This document shows, in pieces, positions 34,675-44,066 of a stretch of 64,000 nucleotides of DNA (within the stretch, counting starts at the first letter, position 1; each line of letters opens with the position of its first letter). Both the position numbers and the translations under genes were made by a program. This DNA is from DATBVX01 sp963705495. GTDB lineage: Bacteria; Pseudomonadota; Gammaproteobacteria; Steroidobacterales; Steroidobacteraceae. The notes under the pieces are model-generated. The model did not search any database and had not been told where the DNA came from. It saw nothing but the letters and a program-made list of their open reading frames with translations. The stretch spans positions 248,001-312,000 of the forward strand of contig CAVPJQ010000012.1 of assembly GCA_963705495.1 (NCBI GenBank), written 5' to 3'.

Positions 34675-37662
34675 ATGAGCCTGATATTTCCGCCTCACCG
34701 CGCAAGGCATGCTTTTTACTGTTGCGCAGCTGCAACGTTAGCGTTAACAACATTCTCTGTATCAGCCCAAGAGGCGCCGCTCACCGAGACGGTCGTCGTC
34801 ACGGGCTCGCGAATTCACCAGGATCCACTGAACCAGCCGGCACCGCTCGTCACGGTCGACGAAGCGGACATCGCCAAGTCCGGTTTGACGTCCATTGGAG
34901 ATGTGTTGCAACGCATGCCCGTCTCTGGCGGCGGCCTCAACACCAAGTTCAACACCAGTGGAAACATTGGCTTTCCACCTGACGGCGGCGGCGTCGGTGC
35001 CGGTGCGGCAACGGCCGACCTGCGACACCTCGGGCCGAAGCGCACCCTCGTGCTGGTCGATGGCATCCGGTGGGTGAATGAGTCCTCGGCCTCCGGTGTT
35101 GGATCAGCGACCGACCTCAACACCATTCCCACCAGCATCATCGATCACATCGAAGTGCTGCAGGATGGTGCCTCCGCGATCTACGGCTCGGACGCGATCG
35201 CCGGCGTCATCAACATCATCACGAAGAAGGGCTTCGAAGGGGTCGAAATCTCCGGGTACGGCGGCGGCTACGACGAAGGGGATGGCAACACTCAGCAGTG
35301 GAACATCTCGGCCGGCGCGACCTCGGAAAAGACCCGCGCCTTCTTTGGCCTGAGCTACATCGACCAGGGCAGCATCAGTTCTGCCGATCGCTCAATCTCC
35401 GAATTCCCAACGCCCGGCGCCGGTCAGTGCACGAACCGCTGCAGCTCCGGTACGCCTCAAGGGCGGTTCCTGTTCTCCGACCCGAACACGGGCCAGAATC
35501 TGAATCTAACTCTGAATGATGGCGTGACCGGGATACCAACCTACAATCCGGCCGATCCGGCTGGCGGGCCGCGAACCGATGATTACCATCCGTTCACGAC
35601 CGCCGATCGGTTCAACTTCCAGCCCTTCAACTTCATCATGACGCCGAGCGAACGTATCGGCCTTTACGGGCAAGTGGAAACCAGCCTGACCGAGAATGTC
35701 AGCGTGTACGTGAAGGGCCTGTTCAACCAGCGCAAGTCGACCAACCAGGCTGCTCCGGAGCCGATCTTCGTCGGGCCGGAGGCGGGCAACGGCGGCGGAA
35801 GCTTGCTCGACATCACCGAGGTCGATGTCGACAATCCCTATAACCCGCTGGGCTTCACGCTCAATCTCGGCACCGATCCCATGACCGGTGGCACCGACTA
35901 CTTCATCGGACGCCGGCCGCTCGAAGGCGGACCGCGCGTCTTCCAGCAGAATGTCGACACCTGGTATGCGGGCGGTGGCTTCCGCGGCAACTTCGCCATG
36001 GCGGATCGCGACTTCTTCTGGGATCTGAGCGGCGTCTGGTCGCGCAATCACGCCGATCAAACGACCCATGGCAGCTACAACTCACTCAAGATCAAGAACG
36101 CTCTCGGTCCGGGCACCGTTGCCGGGCTGAATGGCGCGACTGCGACAGCCTGCGGTGAGGTCACCGGCGGCGTCGTGCTCAATCCGATTCCAAACTGTGT
36201 GCCGTTCAATATCTTTGGCGGCCAGGGCGATGGCAGCGGCACGATCACGCCGGAAATGCTCAGCTACATCCAGCCGGTCCTGCATGACGTTAGTGAGCAG
36301 GAACTCAAGGACTTCACCGCCAACATCAGCGGCACGATCGTGCCCTTGCCTGCGGGCGGCCTCGATTTCGCGCTCGGTTATGAGCATCGCAAGCAGAGCG
36401 GCTTCTACCAGCCGGATGCGATCTACCCGGCCAACGAGAGTGCGGGTGTGCCCTCAGGACCCACTCAGGGTGAGTACGATGTCGATGAGGTCTACGGCGA
36501 AATCCAGGTTCCGATTCTGAAAGGAGTACCAGGCGCCGACCTGCTGCAGGTGAGCGCCGCATTGCGCTGGTTCGACTACTCGACGTTCGGAAGCGATACG
36601 ACCAGCAAGTTCGGCCTCAACTGGCGTCCGGTGCAGGACTTGTTGGTTCGTGGAACCTGGGGAGAAGGCTTCCGTGCACCTGGCATCGGCGAGCTGTTCG
36701 GGACATTCTCGCGCTTCGACCAGACTCTCACCGATCCGTGCTCGGCACCGGTCGCGCCGGCGAACGTGGCGAACTGCGCCACGTTGGGCGTGCCGCCGAC
36801 ATTCGCACAGCTCAATGCGCAGATCTCGGTCATCACCGGCGGCAATCCGAACCTGAAGCCCGAGACTTCGGAAAGCTACACAGCGGGGCTCGTCTACAGT
36901 CCGCGCTTTGCCGAGGGTGCGTCTTGGTCAGACTCGCTGAGCTTCGAACTGACGTATTACAACATCAAGATCGACGACACGATCCAGGCGCGCGATGCGC
37001 AGGCGCAGCTCGATGGCTGCGTAGCGACGCTCGATGCAGTGTTGTGCAACGGGATCACCCGCACCACTGGTGGGACGATCAACGGCTTCAACAATACGCT
37101 GATCAACATCGGCGGCACCGAGACCGCGGGGTACGATCTGAACGTGCGTTGGGTGATGCCAGAGACGAGTATCGGAAGATTCTCCGTGAACTGGCAGAAC
37201 ACCTGGCTCGACAAGTTCGTGGAGTCGACCGAGACGGCCGCGGGCTTCGTGGACACGGAGCGCAAAGGGACAGAGCGTGGCAGCCCGTCGCAGGCATATC
37301 CGGAATGGAAGTCCGCGCTGTCTGTTGATTGGGGATTCCACGACTTCGGAGCCACGACCACGATTCGCTATACCGACTCGCTCAGCGAACCGTGCCGCAA
37401 CATCGGGGCGTTCGCGTCTCTGTGCTCGGACCCGGTTGGGCTGACCAATGAGATGGATGCCACGACCTATGTGGACCTGCAGGCCAGCTGGTCACCCTCG
37501 GGCCTCGACGGCTGGACGTTCGCGGTCGGCGTCAACAACCTGTTCGATGAAGATCCGCCGAACTGCTACAGCTGTGAGCTGAATGGCTTCGATGGATCGA
37601 CCTACGACGTGCCGGGAATGTTCTGGTACGGGCGCGTGGTTGCGCGCTTCGGCAAGCAGTAA
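34675..37662 (+). CDS. TonB-dependent outer-membrane receptor
   Basis: 995 residues. The signal peptide is preceded by a basic opening (MSLIFPPHRARHAFYCCAAA) and cleaved after SAQ. The TonB box/plug start is APLTETVVVTGSRI, the plug contains VDGIRWVN and EVLQDGASAIYGSDAIAGVI, and the barrel ends with an aromatic residue pattern (GRVVARFGKQ). A clear ribosome site GGAGG (34664-34668) precedes the ATG. Length and the large loops with Cys pairs are typical of receptors for large or carbohydrate/peptide ligands; the ligand is unknown. A possible -10 (GATAAT, 34613) lies 62 bases upstream. It ends in a strong terminator. Confidence 0.88.
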   Translation: MSLIFPPHRARHAFYCCAAATLALTTFSVSAQEAPLTETVVVTGSRIHQDPLNQPAPLVTVDEADIAKSGLTSIGDVLQRMPVSGGGLNTKFNTSGNIGFPPDGGGVGAGAATADLRHLGPKRTLVLVDGIRWVNESSASGVGSATDLNTIPTSIIDHIEVLQDGASAIYGSDAIAGVINIITKKGFEGVEISGYGGGYDEGDGNTQQWNISAGATSEKTRAFFGLSYIDQGSISSADRSISEFPTPGAGQCTNRCSSGTPQGRFLFSDPNTGQNLNLTLNDGVTGIPTYNPADPAGGPRTDDYHPFTTADRFNFQPFNFIMTPSERIGLYGQVETSLTENVSVYVKGLFNQRKSTNQAAPEPIFVGPEAGNGGGSLLDITEVDVDNPYNPLGFTLNLGTDPMTGGTDYFIGRRPLEGGPRVFQQNVDTWYAGGGFRGNFAMADRDFFWDLSGVWSRNHADQTTHGSYNSLKIKNALGPGTVAGLNGATATACGEVTGGVVLNPIPNCVPFNIFGGQGDGSGTITPEMLSYIQPVLHDVSEQELKDFTANISGTIVPLPAGGLDFALGYEHRKQSGFYQPDAIYPANESAGVPSGPTQGEYDVDEVYGEIQVPILKGVPGADLLQVSAALRWFDYSTFGSDTTSKFGLNWRPVQDLLVRGTWGEGFRAPGIGELFGTFSRFDQTLTDPCSAPVAPANVANCATLGVPPTFAQLNAQISVITGGNPNLKPETSESYTAGLVYSPRFAEGASWSDSLSFELTYYNIKIDDTIQARDAQAQLDGCVATLDAVLCNGITRTTGGTINGFNNTLINIGGTETAGYDLNVRWVMPETSIGRFSVNWQNTWLDKFVESTETAAGFVDTERKGTERGSPSQAYPEWKSALSVDWGFHDFGATTTIRYTDSLSEPCRNIGAFASLCSDPVGLTNEMDATTYVDLQASWSPSGLDGWTFAVGVNNLFDEDPPNCYSCELNGFDGSTYDVPGMFWYGRVVARFGKQ

Positions 37663-37676
37663 GAGGCAATGACTGC

Positions 37677-37713
37677 AAGGCCGGCTCCGGAAACGGGGCC
37701 GGCCTTTTTCTTT
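37677..37713 (+). terminator. Rho-independent terminator of the TonB receptor gene
   Basis: Twelve-pair stem with one G-U (37677-37688 with 37695-37706), loop GGAAAC, then TTTTTCTTTT. It begins 14 bases after the receptor stop codon. The minus-strand patatin gene ends at its far edge; no T-run is present in that direction. Confidence 0.9.
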
Positions 37714-39530
37714 TACGGAATCCTTCCCCAGCCCTCTTTTGGCGACGGCACACTGTTGAGCGCGACCGCGGCGATCTTCTCGAGCCGCTCCACGGTGTAC
37801 GTGTAGCCCAATTCAATCGCGCGTTCGAAGCCTTTCCAGTTGAGCATGTCCATGGCCTCGAGTCGCGGCTGCAGCAGCATGTCGGTCTGTTCACGATGCG
37901 CCATGGTGGCGGCGGCGCTGTTCACCATGCCGGCACGCCACAGGATCTGAAAGATGTTCACGCGGTTCTTCTTGGCACGGAACCAGCTCATCGCCTTCCA
38001 CAATCCCGGGACATCGACATCATCGAAATCGGCGGTGAAGGCACGATCCGCACCCACATCGACGCCGATCACCGGGCCGCGCCCCACTTCGCGCATTACA
38101 TCGACGGGCAGGTTGTTCATCGCCCCGCCATCGACGTGCACTTCCCCGTTGTGGAACACGGGCGGCAGCACGCCGGGGATCGCCACGGACGCGCGCAGCC
38201 AGCGCCACAGGAGCCCCGAGCGATGCACCGCGATGCGGCCCAGGGAGAGATTCGATGAAACACAGAAGAACGGCAGGTTGAGGTCCTCGATCTGAATCTG
38301 GCCGAACTCCTGTCGCAGGAGCCCAGAGACCTTGCGTCCTGAGACCAGCGACAGCAGCGGGAGGGTGTAGTCATTGAGAGGGTTGGTGTCGACGAACGTG
38401 CGCTTGAAGCGCTGTACGAGATCCTCGTGGGGCCATTCCATGGCGATGCCGGCGCCGAGAATTGCACCCATGCTGGTGCCGCCGACCGCATCGATCGGAA
38501 TGTTCCCTTCGCGCAGCGCCTTCACCACACCGAGGTGCGCGAAGCCACGCGCTCCACCACCCGACAGCACGAGGCCGACGCCGCGACCGGTCAGGAGCCG
38601 TGCGATGCGTCGGACATCCGCCGGCGAGCGCACATGATGGTGTGCAATCCCCGGATGCTGTGCGAGCCAGCGATGCGTCGACCCGCGCACCACGCCCGAT
38701 TCCTGCAGCAGGATCAGCTCGGCGCGTTGCAGGGTGATTCGCGATTCGCCCCGGCCCTCGAGCAGGCGCCACGGGGTCGGTTCCGCGCCAGCCTCGGCGA
38801 GCAGCAGCAGTGCATCGGCCTGGCGCACGCACAGCTTGCTCCACGGCGTGGCCCCCGCATCGGCGACATAGATGACGAAATCATTGGCGGACTCGACATT
38901 CGCGAACCAATGGCTGGTGTGTGAGGAACCGCGGCCGCTCCACACGAGCTCGGTGCGCGAACCGTGATTGAGCGCTTTGACGAGCTGCTCGGCAAACGCA
39001 CGCACGTCGACATCCGGACCATGTGGCAGGATCGTGAATGTCTTCGGGACCGAGCGCTTGCCGCGTTGCTGGCGTTGCGAATTCTCGAGCCGCTGCACCG
39101 TGAGTTGCGCGATGCGCAACATCGCCTGCGGATGATCGAGGAGCAGGGCATCGAAGGCTTGCTTGGAGAAGCGACCGATTTCGCTGTCGCGCAAGGCATG
39201 CGCGGAGGCCGTGCGCGGCTTGCCCGAGAGGAGCGCCATCTCACCGACCGTCTCGCCGGCCATGACGCGGCCCACCAGGCGCGTGTGACCGTCGGGCGTG
39301 CGCGCGAATGCACCGAGGCAGCCGCTGATGACGAAGTAAAGAGCATCGGGGGGATCGCCGGCTTCGAACAGGCTCGCGCCGCCCGGGAGTGAGAACCATT
39401 CGATCTCGGCGGCGATCGCTGCGAGGATCGAGACGTCCAGTCCGCGGAACAGCTGCAACGTGCCGAGGAGCGAGAGCATATTGCGTCGCTCGATGGCCGT
39501 TTCGACGATGGTGTCCCGTTCCAGATCCAT
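37713..39530 (-). CDS. Patatin-like phospholipase with N-terminal cyclic-nucleotide-binding domain
   Basis: 605 residues. A cNMP-binding domain (about 25-140) includes GETVGEMALLSGKPRTASAH, the phosphate-binding cassette with its Arg. A linker region (about 145-305) resembles that of NTE-type proteins. The patatin domain follows: oxyanion loop LSGGGARGFAHLGV, nucleophile Ser in GGTSMGAILG, and catalytic Asp in HVDGGAMNNLPVD. It should hydrolyse phospholipid or lysophospholipid acyl esters at the inner membrane face, possibly gated by cAMP or c-di-GMP. The ATG at 39530 has GGGA upstream; a start at 39596 has no ribosome site. It converges on the TonB receptor. Confidence 0.88.
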   Translation of the reverse strand: MDLERDTIVETAIERRNMLSLLGTLQLFRGLDVSILAAIAAEIEWFSLPGGASLFEAGDPPDALYFVISGCLGAFARTPDGHTRLVGRVMAGETVGEMALLSGKPRTASAHALRDSEIGRFSKQAFDALLLDHPQAMLRIAQLTVQRLENSQRQQRGKRSVPKTFTILPHGPDVDVRAFAEQLVKALNHGSRTELVWSGRGSSHTSHWFANVESANDFVIYVADAGATPWSKLCVRQADALLLLAEAGAEPTPWRLLEGRGESRITLQRAELILLQESGVVRGSTHRWLAQHPGIAHHHVRSPADVRRIARLLTGRGVGLVLSGGGARGFAHLGVVKALREGNIPIDAVGGTSMGAILGAGIAMEWPHEDLVQRFKRTFVDTNPLNDYTLPLLSLVSGRKVSGLLRQEFGQIQIEDLNLPFFCVSSNLSLGRIAVHRSGLLWRWLRASVAIPGVLPPVFHNGEVHVDGGAMNNLPVDVMREVGRGPVIGVDVGADRAFTADFDDVDVPGLWKAMSWFRAKKNRVNIFQILWRAGMVNSAAATMAHREQTDMLLQPRLEAMDMLNWKGFERAIELGYTYTVERLEKIAAVALNSVPSPKEGWGRIP

Positions 39531-39659
39531 TCCGCGTCCCTGTTTAGCCGCCCTATTCTCGAAGCGCAGGCACTTGCGAAGCGGGCCGGTCGTCACAAAT
39601 CAGCCGGAATTTCCCTATTTGTGGCGCCGCCACAGCGATTTGGCAACAATTCAGTGCCC

Positions 39660-40127
39660 ATGAGCGCACCCGCGGCCCAGGATTCGCCGGAGATCCGGCT
39701 CGAGCGACGCATGCACGCGGAGATTCCGCTCACGCGCTCCATCGACGTGCGGGTGAGCGCATATGGCGGCACGTCGCTGACGCTGAGTGCGCCGCTCGCG
39801 ATGAATTCGAATCATAAGGGTACGGCGTTTGGCGGGAGCCTGTTTTCACTCGCTGTTCTTGCGGGCTGGGGCTTGCTGGTGCTCAAGCTCGGCGAGCGCG
39901 ATCTGGACGCCGAGCTGGTCATTCAAGACTCGAGTGTTCAATACCTGGCCCCGGTCAGCGGCGATTTCCGCGCCGAGGCGAAGTTCCCTGATGCGGATGA
40001 GTTCGATCGGTTCGCGCGCACCCTCGCTCGTCGCGGCAAGGCAAGGGCACGAGTTGTAGTACTCATTTCGCACGGTGGCCGCGAAGCGGTGCGCTTCGAG
40101 GGTACCTTCGCCGCGGTCAAGACGTGA
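39660..40127 (+). CDS. YiiD C-terminal-type hotdog thioesterase
   Basis: 155 residues. The hotdog pattern of the YiiD C-terminal domain is clear: IPLTRSIDVRVSAYGGTSLT, then APLAMNSNHKGTAFGGSLFS with the conserved N-x-N-H-K-G-T-A-F-G-G motif, and SVQYLAPVSGDFRAEAKFPD. A putative thioesterase, substrate unknown. It lacks the N-terminal acetyltransferase domain of full YiiD. The ATG at 39660 is used. It diverges from the patatin gene, and the final A of its TGA stop is the first base aligned to repeat element B'. Confidence 0.78.
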   Translation: MSAPAAQDSPEIRLERRMHAEIPLTRSIDVRVSAYGGTSLTLSAPLAMNSNHKGTAFGGSLFSLAVLAGWGLLVLKLGERDLDAELVIQDSSVQYLAPVSGDFRAEAKFPDADEFDRFARTLARRGKARARVVVLISHGGREAVRFEGTFAAVKT

Positions 40128-40235
40128 CAGCAGGATGAGACGGACATTGCGGTCGGGGGGATTGTGCCAACCCGGGCGAGCAATGTTTGCGGGTTTGCAA
40201 TTTCGGATGGCACGGTATCGCGCGTGATCAGCCCG
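40127..40235. repeat. Truncated inverted-terminus element (family 1, copy B')
   Basis: 109 bases matching 26084-26193 with three substitutions and one single-base deletion, in the same orientation. The GCAGGATGAGACGG end abuts the thioesterase stop codon; the opposite terminus (the AGAGCAG end) is absent, and the next hairpin element starts 12 bases later. The near identity to copy B 14 kb away implies recent spread or ongoing copy correction. Confidence 0.88.
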
Positions 40236-40247
40236 CGCGCCGATCAG

Positions 40248-40320
40248 GACGTGCCGGGTTTAAGTTATTTAGTTATTCGCGCAACAACTGAATAACTAAA
40301 TAACTTAAACCCGGCACGTC
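40248..40320. repeat. Perfect long hairpin (family 2, copy F)
   Basis: Arms of 31 bases (40248-40278 and 40290-40320) pair perfectly around an 11-base loop. Each arm begins GACGTGCCGGGTTTAA and contains the tandem AGTTATTTAGTTATTC. Its right edge is two bases from the ATG of the alkyltransferase-like gene, so the arm occupies the ribosome-binding region. The same element lies at 50497-50578. Confidence 0.92.
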
Positions 40321-40322
40321 TT

Positions 40323-40682
40323 ATGAAGAAACAACCACGCCTGCCACCCGACGCTCTCGAACGCATCTACGCAGCGATTCGCGCGGTGCCGCGCGGACGT
40401 GTCGCGACGTACGGATGGATCGCGGAACGAGCCGGACTGCCGCGGCGCGCACGACTCGTCGGCCATGCGCTGCGTCACGCGCCGCGCCGCCTGCGCTTGC
40501 CCTGGCACCGGATCATCAATGCGCAAGGTCGCATCTCGTTTCCGCGTGGCAGTGAGCCCTACGCCGAGCAACGCAAACGCCTGGAAGCCGAGGGCGTACC
40601 GTTCGTCCGCGGGCGCGTGCGGCTCGTCCAGTACGGCTGGCGGCTCACACTCGATGAGCTGCTCTGGAAGCCGCCCAGGTAG
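40323..40682 (+). CDS. Alkyltransferase-like protein (MGMT family, Cys replaced by Trp)
   Basis: 119 residues, the DNA-binding domain of O6-alkylguanine-DNA alkyltransferase. In true alkyltransferases the active site is PCHRV; here it is LPWHRIINAQGR with Trp61 in place of Cys, the change that defines ATL proteins. ATL proteins bind alkylated guanine without repairing it and pass the lesion to nucleotide excision repair. The helix-turn-helix region VPRGRVATYGWIAERAGLPR and the base-flipping Tyr30 are present. The ATG at 40323 has no Shine-Dalgarno: a perfect hairpin repeat ends two bases before it. Confidence 0.88.
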   Translation: MKKQPRLPPDALERIYAAIRAVPRGRVATYGWIAERAGLPRRARLVGHALRHAPRRLRLPWHRIINAQGRISFPRGSEPYAEQRKRLEAEGVPFVRGRVRLVQYGWRLTLDELLWKPPR

Positions 40683-40775
40683 CGGTTGTCGCCGGGCAGA
40701 GCCAGCGGCGCGCCTGTCGCCCGCCGTGATCGCTTGCTACCATCCGGGTCGTTGCAATGACCGGATGGATCACGA

Positions 40776-41288
40776 ATGCCAGATCGATACGTCGTCTTCT
40801 CTCACGGCAAGGGCAGCGGCCCGTGGGGCGAGAAGATCACGGCCATGGCGGAAATGGCTCGCAGCGAAGGCTTCGAAGCCGAATCGGTGGACTATCAGGG
40901 AATCGATGATCCAGGCGATCGCGTCACCCGGCTGCTGAGCTTCTGCAAGGACCTGCGCGGATCACTCGTGCTGGTCGGCTCGAGTCTCGGTGGGCATGTC
41001 GCGACCGCCGCCTCGCGCCTGCTGCAGGCGCGAGGCTTGTTCCTGCTCGCGCCGGCGTTCTACATGCCCGGGTTCGAGCAGCAGACACCGAAGCCCGCGG
41101 AGTGCCCGATGACCATCGTGCACGGCTGGCGCGACGATGTGATCCCGGTGGAGAACAGCGTGCGCTATGCGAAGCAGTACAACGCGACGCTGCACATCCT
41201 CGATGGCGATCATCGCCTGGTCGACAACATTCCGCAGATCAACTATCTGTTCGAGTACTTCCTGGTGACGCTGGAGCCGTATCTCTAG
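40776..41288 (+). CDS. Small alpha/beta hydrolase (RBBP9/YdeN-like)
   Basis: 170 residues. The N-terminal strand-loop YVVFSHGKGSGPWG resembles the H-G region of alpha/beta hydrolases. The nucleophile elbow is VLVGSSLGGHVATAA (Ser at about 69), the acid Asp lies in VHGWRDDVIPVENS and the catalytic His in LDGDHRLVDN. It is a compact cytoplasmic serine hydrolase with no lid domain; the ester or amide substrate is unknown. No signal peptide. It converges on the DUF885 gene with a 24-base gap. Confidence 0.82.
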   Translation: MPDRYVVFSHGKGSGPWGEKITAMAEMARSEGFEAESVDYQGIDDPGDRVTRLLSFCKDLRGSLVLVGSSLGGHVATAASRLLQARGLFLLAPAFYMPGFEQQTPKPAECPMTIVHGWRDDVIPVENSVRYAKQYNATLHILDGDHRLVDNIPQINYLFEYFLVTLEPYL

Positions 41289-41312
41289 TCCTCGCCCGCC
41301 CTGACTCTCGGA

Positions 41313-43091
41313 TCACCGCGCTGCAGACGCAGCCGGCGCCGCTTTCAACTGCGCCGGCACGAAGTCTTCCATCACCGCCTTGGCGAGCAGATCGAGCGGC
41401 AGCAGGCCCTGATTCGCGATGTAGTCGTGAAACGCCTGTGCGTCGAACTTGCTACCCAGCGCCATCTCGGCATTGGTGCGCAGTGCCTGGAGCTTCGAGA
41501 AACCGTAAAAGTACGCCGTCGCTTGCCCGGGCGCACGGAACGTGTAGCGATCGACCTCCTGCTTGGCCATCGGCTCGGACAACACGACCTCCTGCATCAG
41601 GAATTGCTTGGCGGCATCGGGCTCGATCATCCCGAGGTTCAGCATCGGATCGAGCATGGCGCGAGCGGCACGCATCAGCCGCATCTGCAGCGTGCAGATC
41701 TGCGCCTCGGGCGGCTCGTATTGCTTCATCACCGCTTCCATGTACAGCGCCCAGCCTTCGACGTTGGCGCTGTTGAATGCATATACAACGCGGGCGGTGG
41801 AAACACCGTGCTCGAGCATCCGGGCGAATTGCAACTCATGACCGGGGCGTGCCTCGTGCGCGGTGAGCGTCCAGGTGATGGCGTCGTAGTTGAAGTCGTC
41901 CATCTCGACGCCTGAATCTGCGTTGGGATTCGAGACTGGCAGCACGAATGCGGCCGGCTCCCCGGTGTTGCCGATCAGGCGTGGCGCGTCGACGTGTGGC
42001 GCGGGCTGCGCTGCCGACTCGGCCTCGGTTCCAAGCCGGATCACTGCCGCACGGGCGGGCAGGGTAACGACATGTTCGCGCTGCGTGATGTCCTCGAGCT
42101 GTCCCAGCACGCCGCGATACTTCGCCAGCAGCTGCTCATTGCTGACCCGCTCCTTCTTCAGCGCGCGAATCACTTCGCGATAGTCGCTCGACGGGAGCCC
42201 TCTCGCCTTGCTCACCTGGCGCGCGAGGGAGTCGAGCTCATCACGCGTCGTCTGATAGGCCACCTGCGCACGCTCAATCAACTGATGCGGGTCCATCTCG
42301 ACGCCGAAATTCTTGAGATTGTCGGCGTAGATCTCCGGCGGCAGCCGGTTGGTCTTACGGGCGCGCGGCAGAACTGCCGTGCGGATCCAGTCCGAGTAGT
42401 CGTGAATCTGGCTCGAGAGGGTCTTGAAATCGCCTTTCCAGCCCTTGAGGCCGCTCTTTTCAAAGAGCTCCCGGATGCCATCGAGAAATCGATCGGTGTT
42501 CTTGAGGTCCTGTTCCACCTCAACCACCCAGGGTTGCGTGAGGCCGGGCGTGTCGAGACCTTCCTGAATGCGGTCACGGGCCAGCTTCGTGATCGGCTCG
42601 TAGCCTTTCTCCGCAGCGACGTAGCGATGCAGGCGCGTCACTGCCGCCTGCTGGCGTGCCTTCGGTACTCGCTCGTCGAGGAGCTTGTGAAAGCCGCTGA
42701 AGATCGCCTTGGTCAGGTCCTGGTATGACAGCATCAGGCGCCGGTTGAGCGCGGAGGAATTGAGCTGATCGTTGGCGGAGGCGATCAGGATGTCGATGTC
42801 CTGCCTCACCCTGGGATCGGTGACTTTGTCGCGCTCCGCAGTGAGCTTCGACGCGGCGGCGGTGAGATCCGCGTCCCGGCGCGCATCATATTGCGGCTTG
42901 AGATCGATGACTTCCGCGTCGTGCCCTTCGACGCCAAAGGACGAAGCGGTTTCTGGGTTGTATTTCGCCAGCACATCGAGCAGCACCTGGGCGTAGCCAT
43001 TGCTGTCCTCGATCCAGCCGCGCTCGTCAGCGTGGGCGAGCGGGGCGAGGAGCAGCATCCCCGCGAGCAGGGCACTCAATCGTCGCAACAT
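41313..43091 (-). CDS. Exported DUF885 family protein, probable peptidase
   Basis: 592 residues with a signal peptide (LRRLSALLAGMLLLAPLAHA). The DUF885 signature is ITWTLTAHEARPGHELQFAR, containing the H-E-x-x-P-G-H motif that likely binds zinc, preceded by DFNYDAI. MYMEAVMKQ-type sequence follows (VEGWALYMEAVMKQY), with a Glu that may be the third ligand. Members are believed to be periplasmic metallo-carboxypeptidase-like enzymes, but few are tested. GGAG lies eight bases before the ATG, inside a 10-base palindrome (GGAGATCTCC). Expressed away from the SDR gene's end by 88 bases on the same strand. Confidence 0.78.
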   Translation of the reverse strand: MLRRLSALLAGMLLLAPLAHADERGWIEDSNGYAQVLLDVLAKYNPETASSFGVEGHDAEVIDLKPQYDARRDADLTAAASKLTAERDKVTDPRVRQDIDILIASANDQLNSSALNRRLMLSYQDLTKAIFSGFHKLLDERVPKARQQAAVTRLHRYVAAEKGYEPITKLARDRIQEGLDTPGLTQPWVVEVEQDLKNTDRFLDGIRELFEKSGLKGWKGDFKTLSSQIHDYSDWIRTAVLPRARKTNRLPPEIYADNLKNFGVEMDPHQLIERAQVAYQTTRDELDSLARQVSKARGLPSSDYREVIRALKKERVSNEQLLAKYRGVLGQLEDITQREHVVTLPARAAVIRLGTEAESAAQPAPHVDAPRLIGNTGEPAAFVLPVSNPNADSGVEMDDFNYDAITWTLTAHEARPGHELQFARMLEHGVSTARVVYAFNSANVEGWALYMEAVMKQYEPPEAQICTLQMRLMRAARAMLDPMLNLGMIEPDAAKQFLMQEVVLSEPMAKQEVDRYTFRAPGQATAYFYGFSKLQALRTNAEMALGSKFDAQAFHDYIANQGLLPLDLLAKAVMEDFVPAQLKAAPAASAAR

Positions 43092-43179
43092 CAGGAGATC
43101 TCCAGTCGAAGTCGGGGTTCAAACAAGGGTGCGAATGTTTTCCTGACGACGCACCTCGAGTCAAGCACCCGGTCGTTGG

Positions 43180-44052
43180 TCAGTGACGGTCGCGGATCGC
43201 ACGGGCCGCCATCCGATCGACAATCCCGGGGAAGATGAGTTTCAACCAGCGGGCCAAGCGGCCGCGCAGTGAGATAACCAGGAGCCGCCGCCGCCGTTCG
43301 ATCGCCGGAACGATCAGTCGTGCACAGTGCTCGGCAGTCATGATGTGTTCCTGGCGCATCGGGCTCTCGCCGAGGGGCCGCCCATCGGGCCCGATCGCGC
43401 GCTTGTGAATCTCCGAACGCACGAAGCCGGGCGCAATGATCGTGACGCTCACACCGCTGTCCGTCAGCTCGATGCGCAGCGACTCGAAGAAGCCGACCAT
43501 CGCGTGCTTGCTCGCGACGTAGCCCGAGCGCTCGGGAACCCCGGTGAGTCCGGCGACGCTCGCGACCGCCACCAGCCGGCCGTGTGACTGCTTGAGCCAG
43601 GGTAGTGCAGCAGCAGTGAGGTGCACTGCGCCCAGGTAATTCAACCTCATCAGGTGTTCAAATACCGACAGATCGTCGAGGGCATCGAAGCGCGACCACA
43701 TCGTGCCGCCCGCGTTATTGATGAGCACATCGATCCGTCCAAAGCGCGCCACCGCGGCGTCAATCAGAGCCCGGCACTGTGCGGGATCGAGCAGATCGGT
43801 CGGCACGGCGATCGCCACGCTCCCTTGCGCGGCGCATTCGCTCACGACTTCCTCGAGGCGTTGCCGGTTACGGGCCGCGAGCACCAGGTAGAGGCCGCGA
43901 CCGGAGAGCTCGATGGCCAGCGCCCTGCCGATGCCCTCCGATGCACCAGTGAGCACGACCACCTGGCCGGCGAGCGGACTGTGCACGCGCGCACGAAGCG
44001 TGCCGTGGCTATCCGCGGCTTGATTCACGGTACACTCTCGCGCCGGTTGCAT
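43180..44052 (-). CDS. Short-chain dehydrogenase/reductase
   Basis: 290 residues. Classical SDR motifs: VVLTGASEGIGRALAIELSG (cofactor binding), NNAGG, catalytic Ser in LVAVASVAG, and the YVASKHA Tyr/Lys pair. A basic, hydrophobic C-terminus (LRGRLARWLKLIFPGIVDRM) suggests contact with membrane, as in SDRs acting on lipids or steroids. The first Arg-bearing position after strand 2 (LAARNRQ) favours NADPH. The ATG at 44052 overlaps the promoter area of the divergent small lipoprotein gene; a GTG at 44028 is a plausible alternative start. Confidence 0.85.
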   Translation of the reverse strand: MQPARECTVNQAADSHGTLRARVHSPLAGQVVVLTGASEGIGRALAIELSGRGLYLVLAARNRQRLEEVVSECAAQGSVAIAVPTDLLDPAQCRALIDAAVARFGRIDVLINNAGGTMWSRFDALDDLSVFEHLMRLNYLGAVHLTAAALPWLKQSHGRLVAVASVAGLTGVPERSGYVASKHAMVGFFESLRIELTDSGVSVTIIAPGFVRSEIHKRAIGPDGRPLGESPMRQEHIMTAEHCARLIVPAIERRRRLLVISLRGRLARWLKLIFPGIVDRMAARAIRDRH

Positions 44053-44066
44053 TGGGAGGGCTCGAC

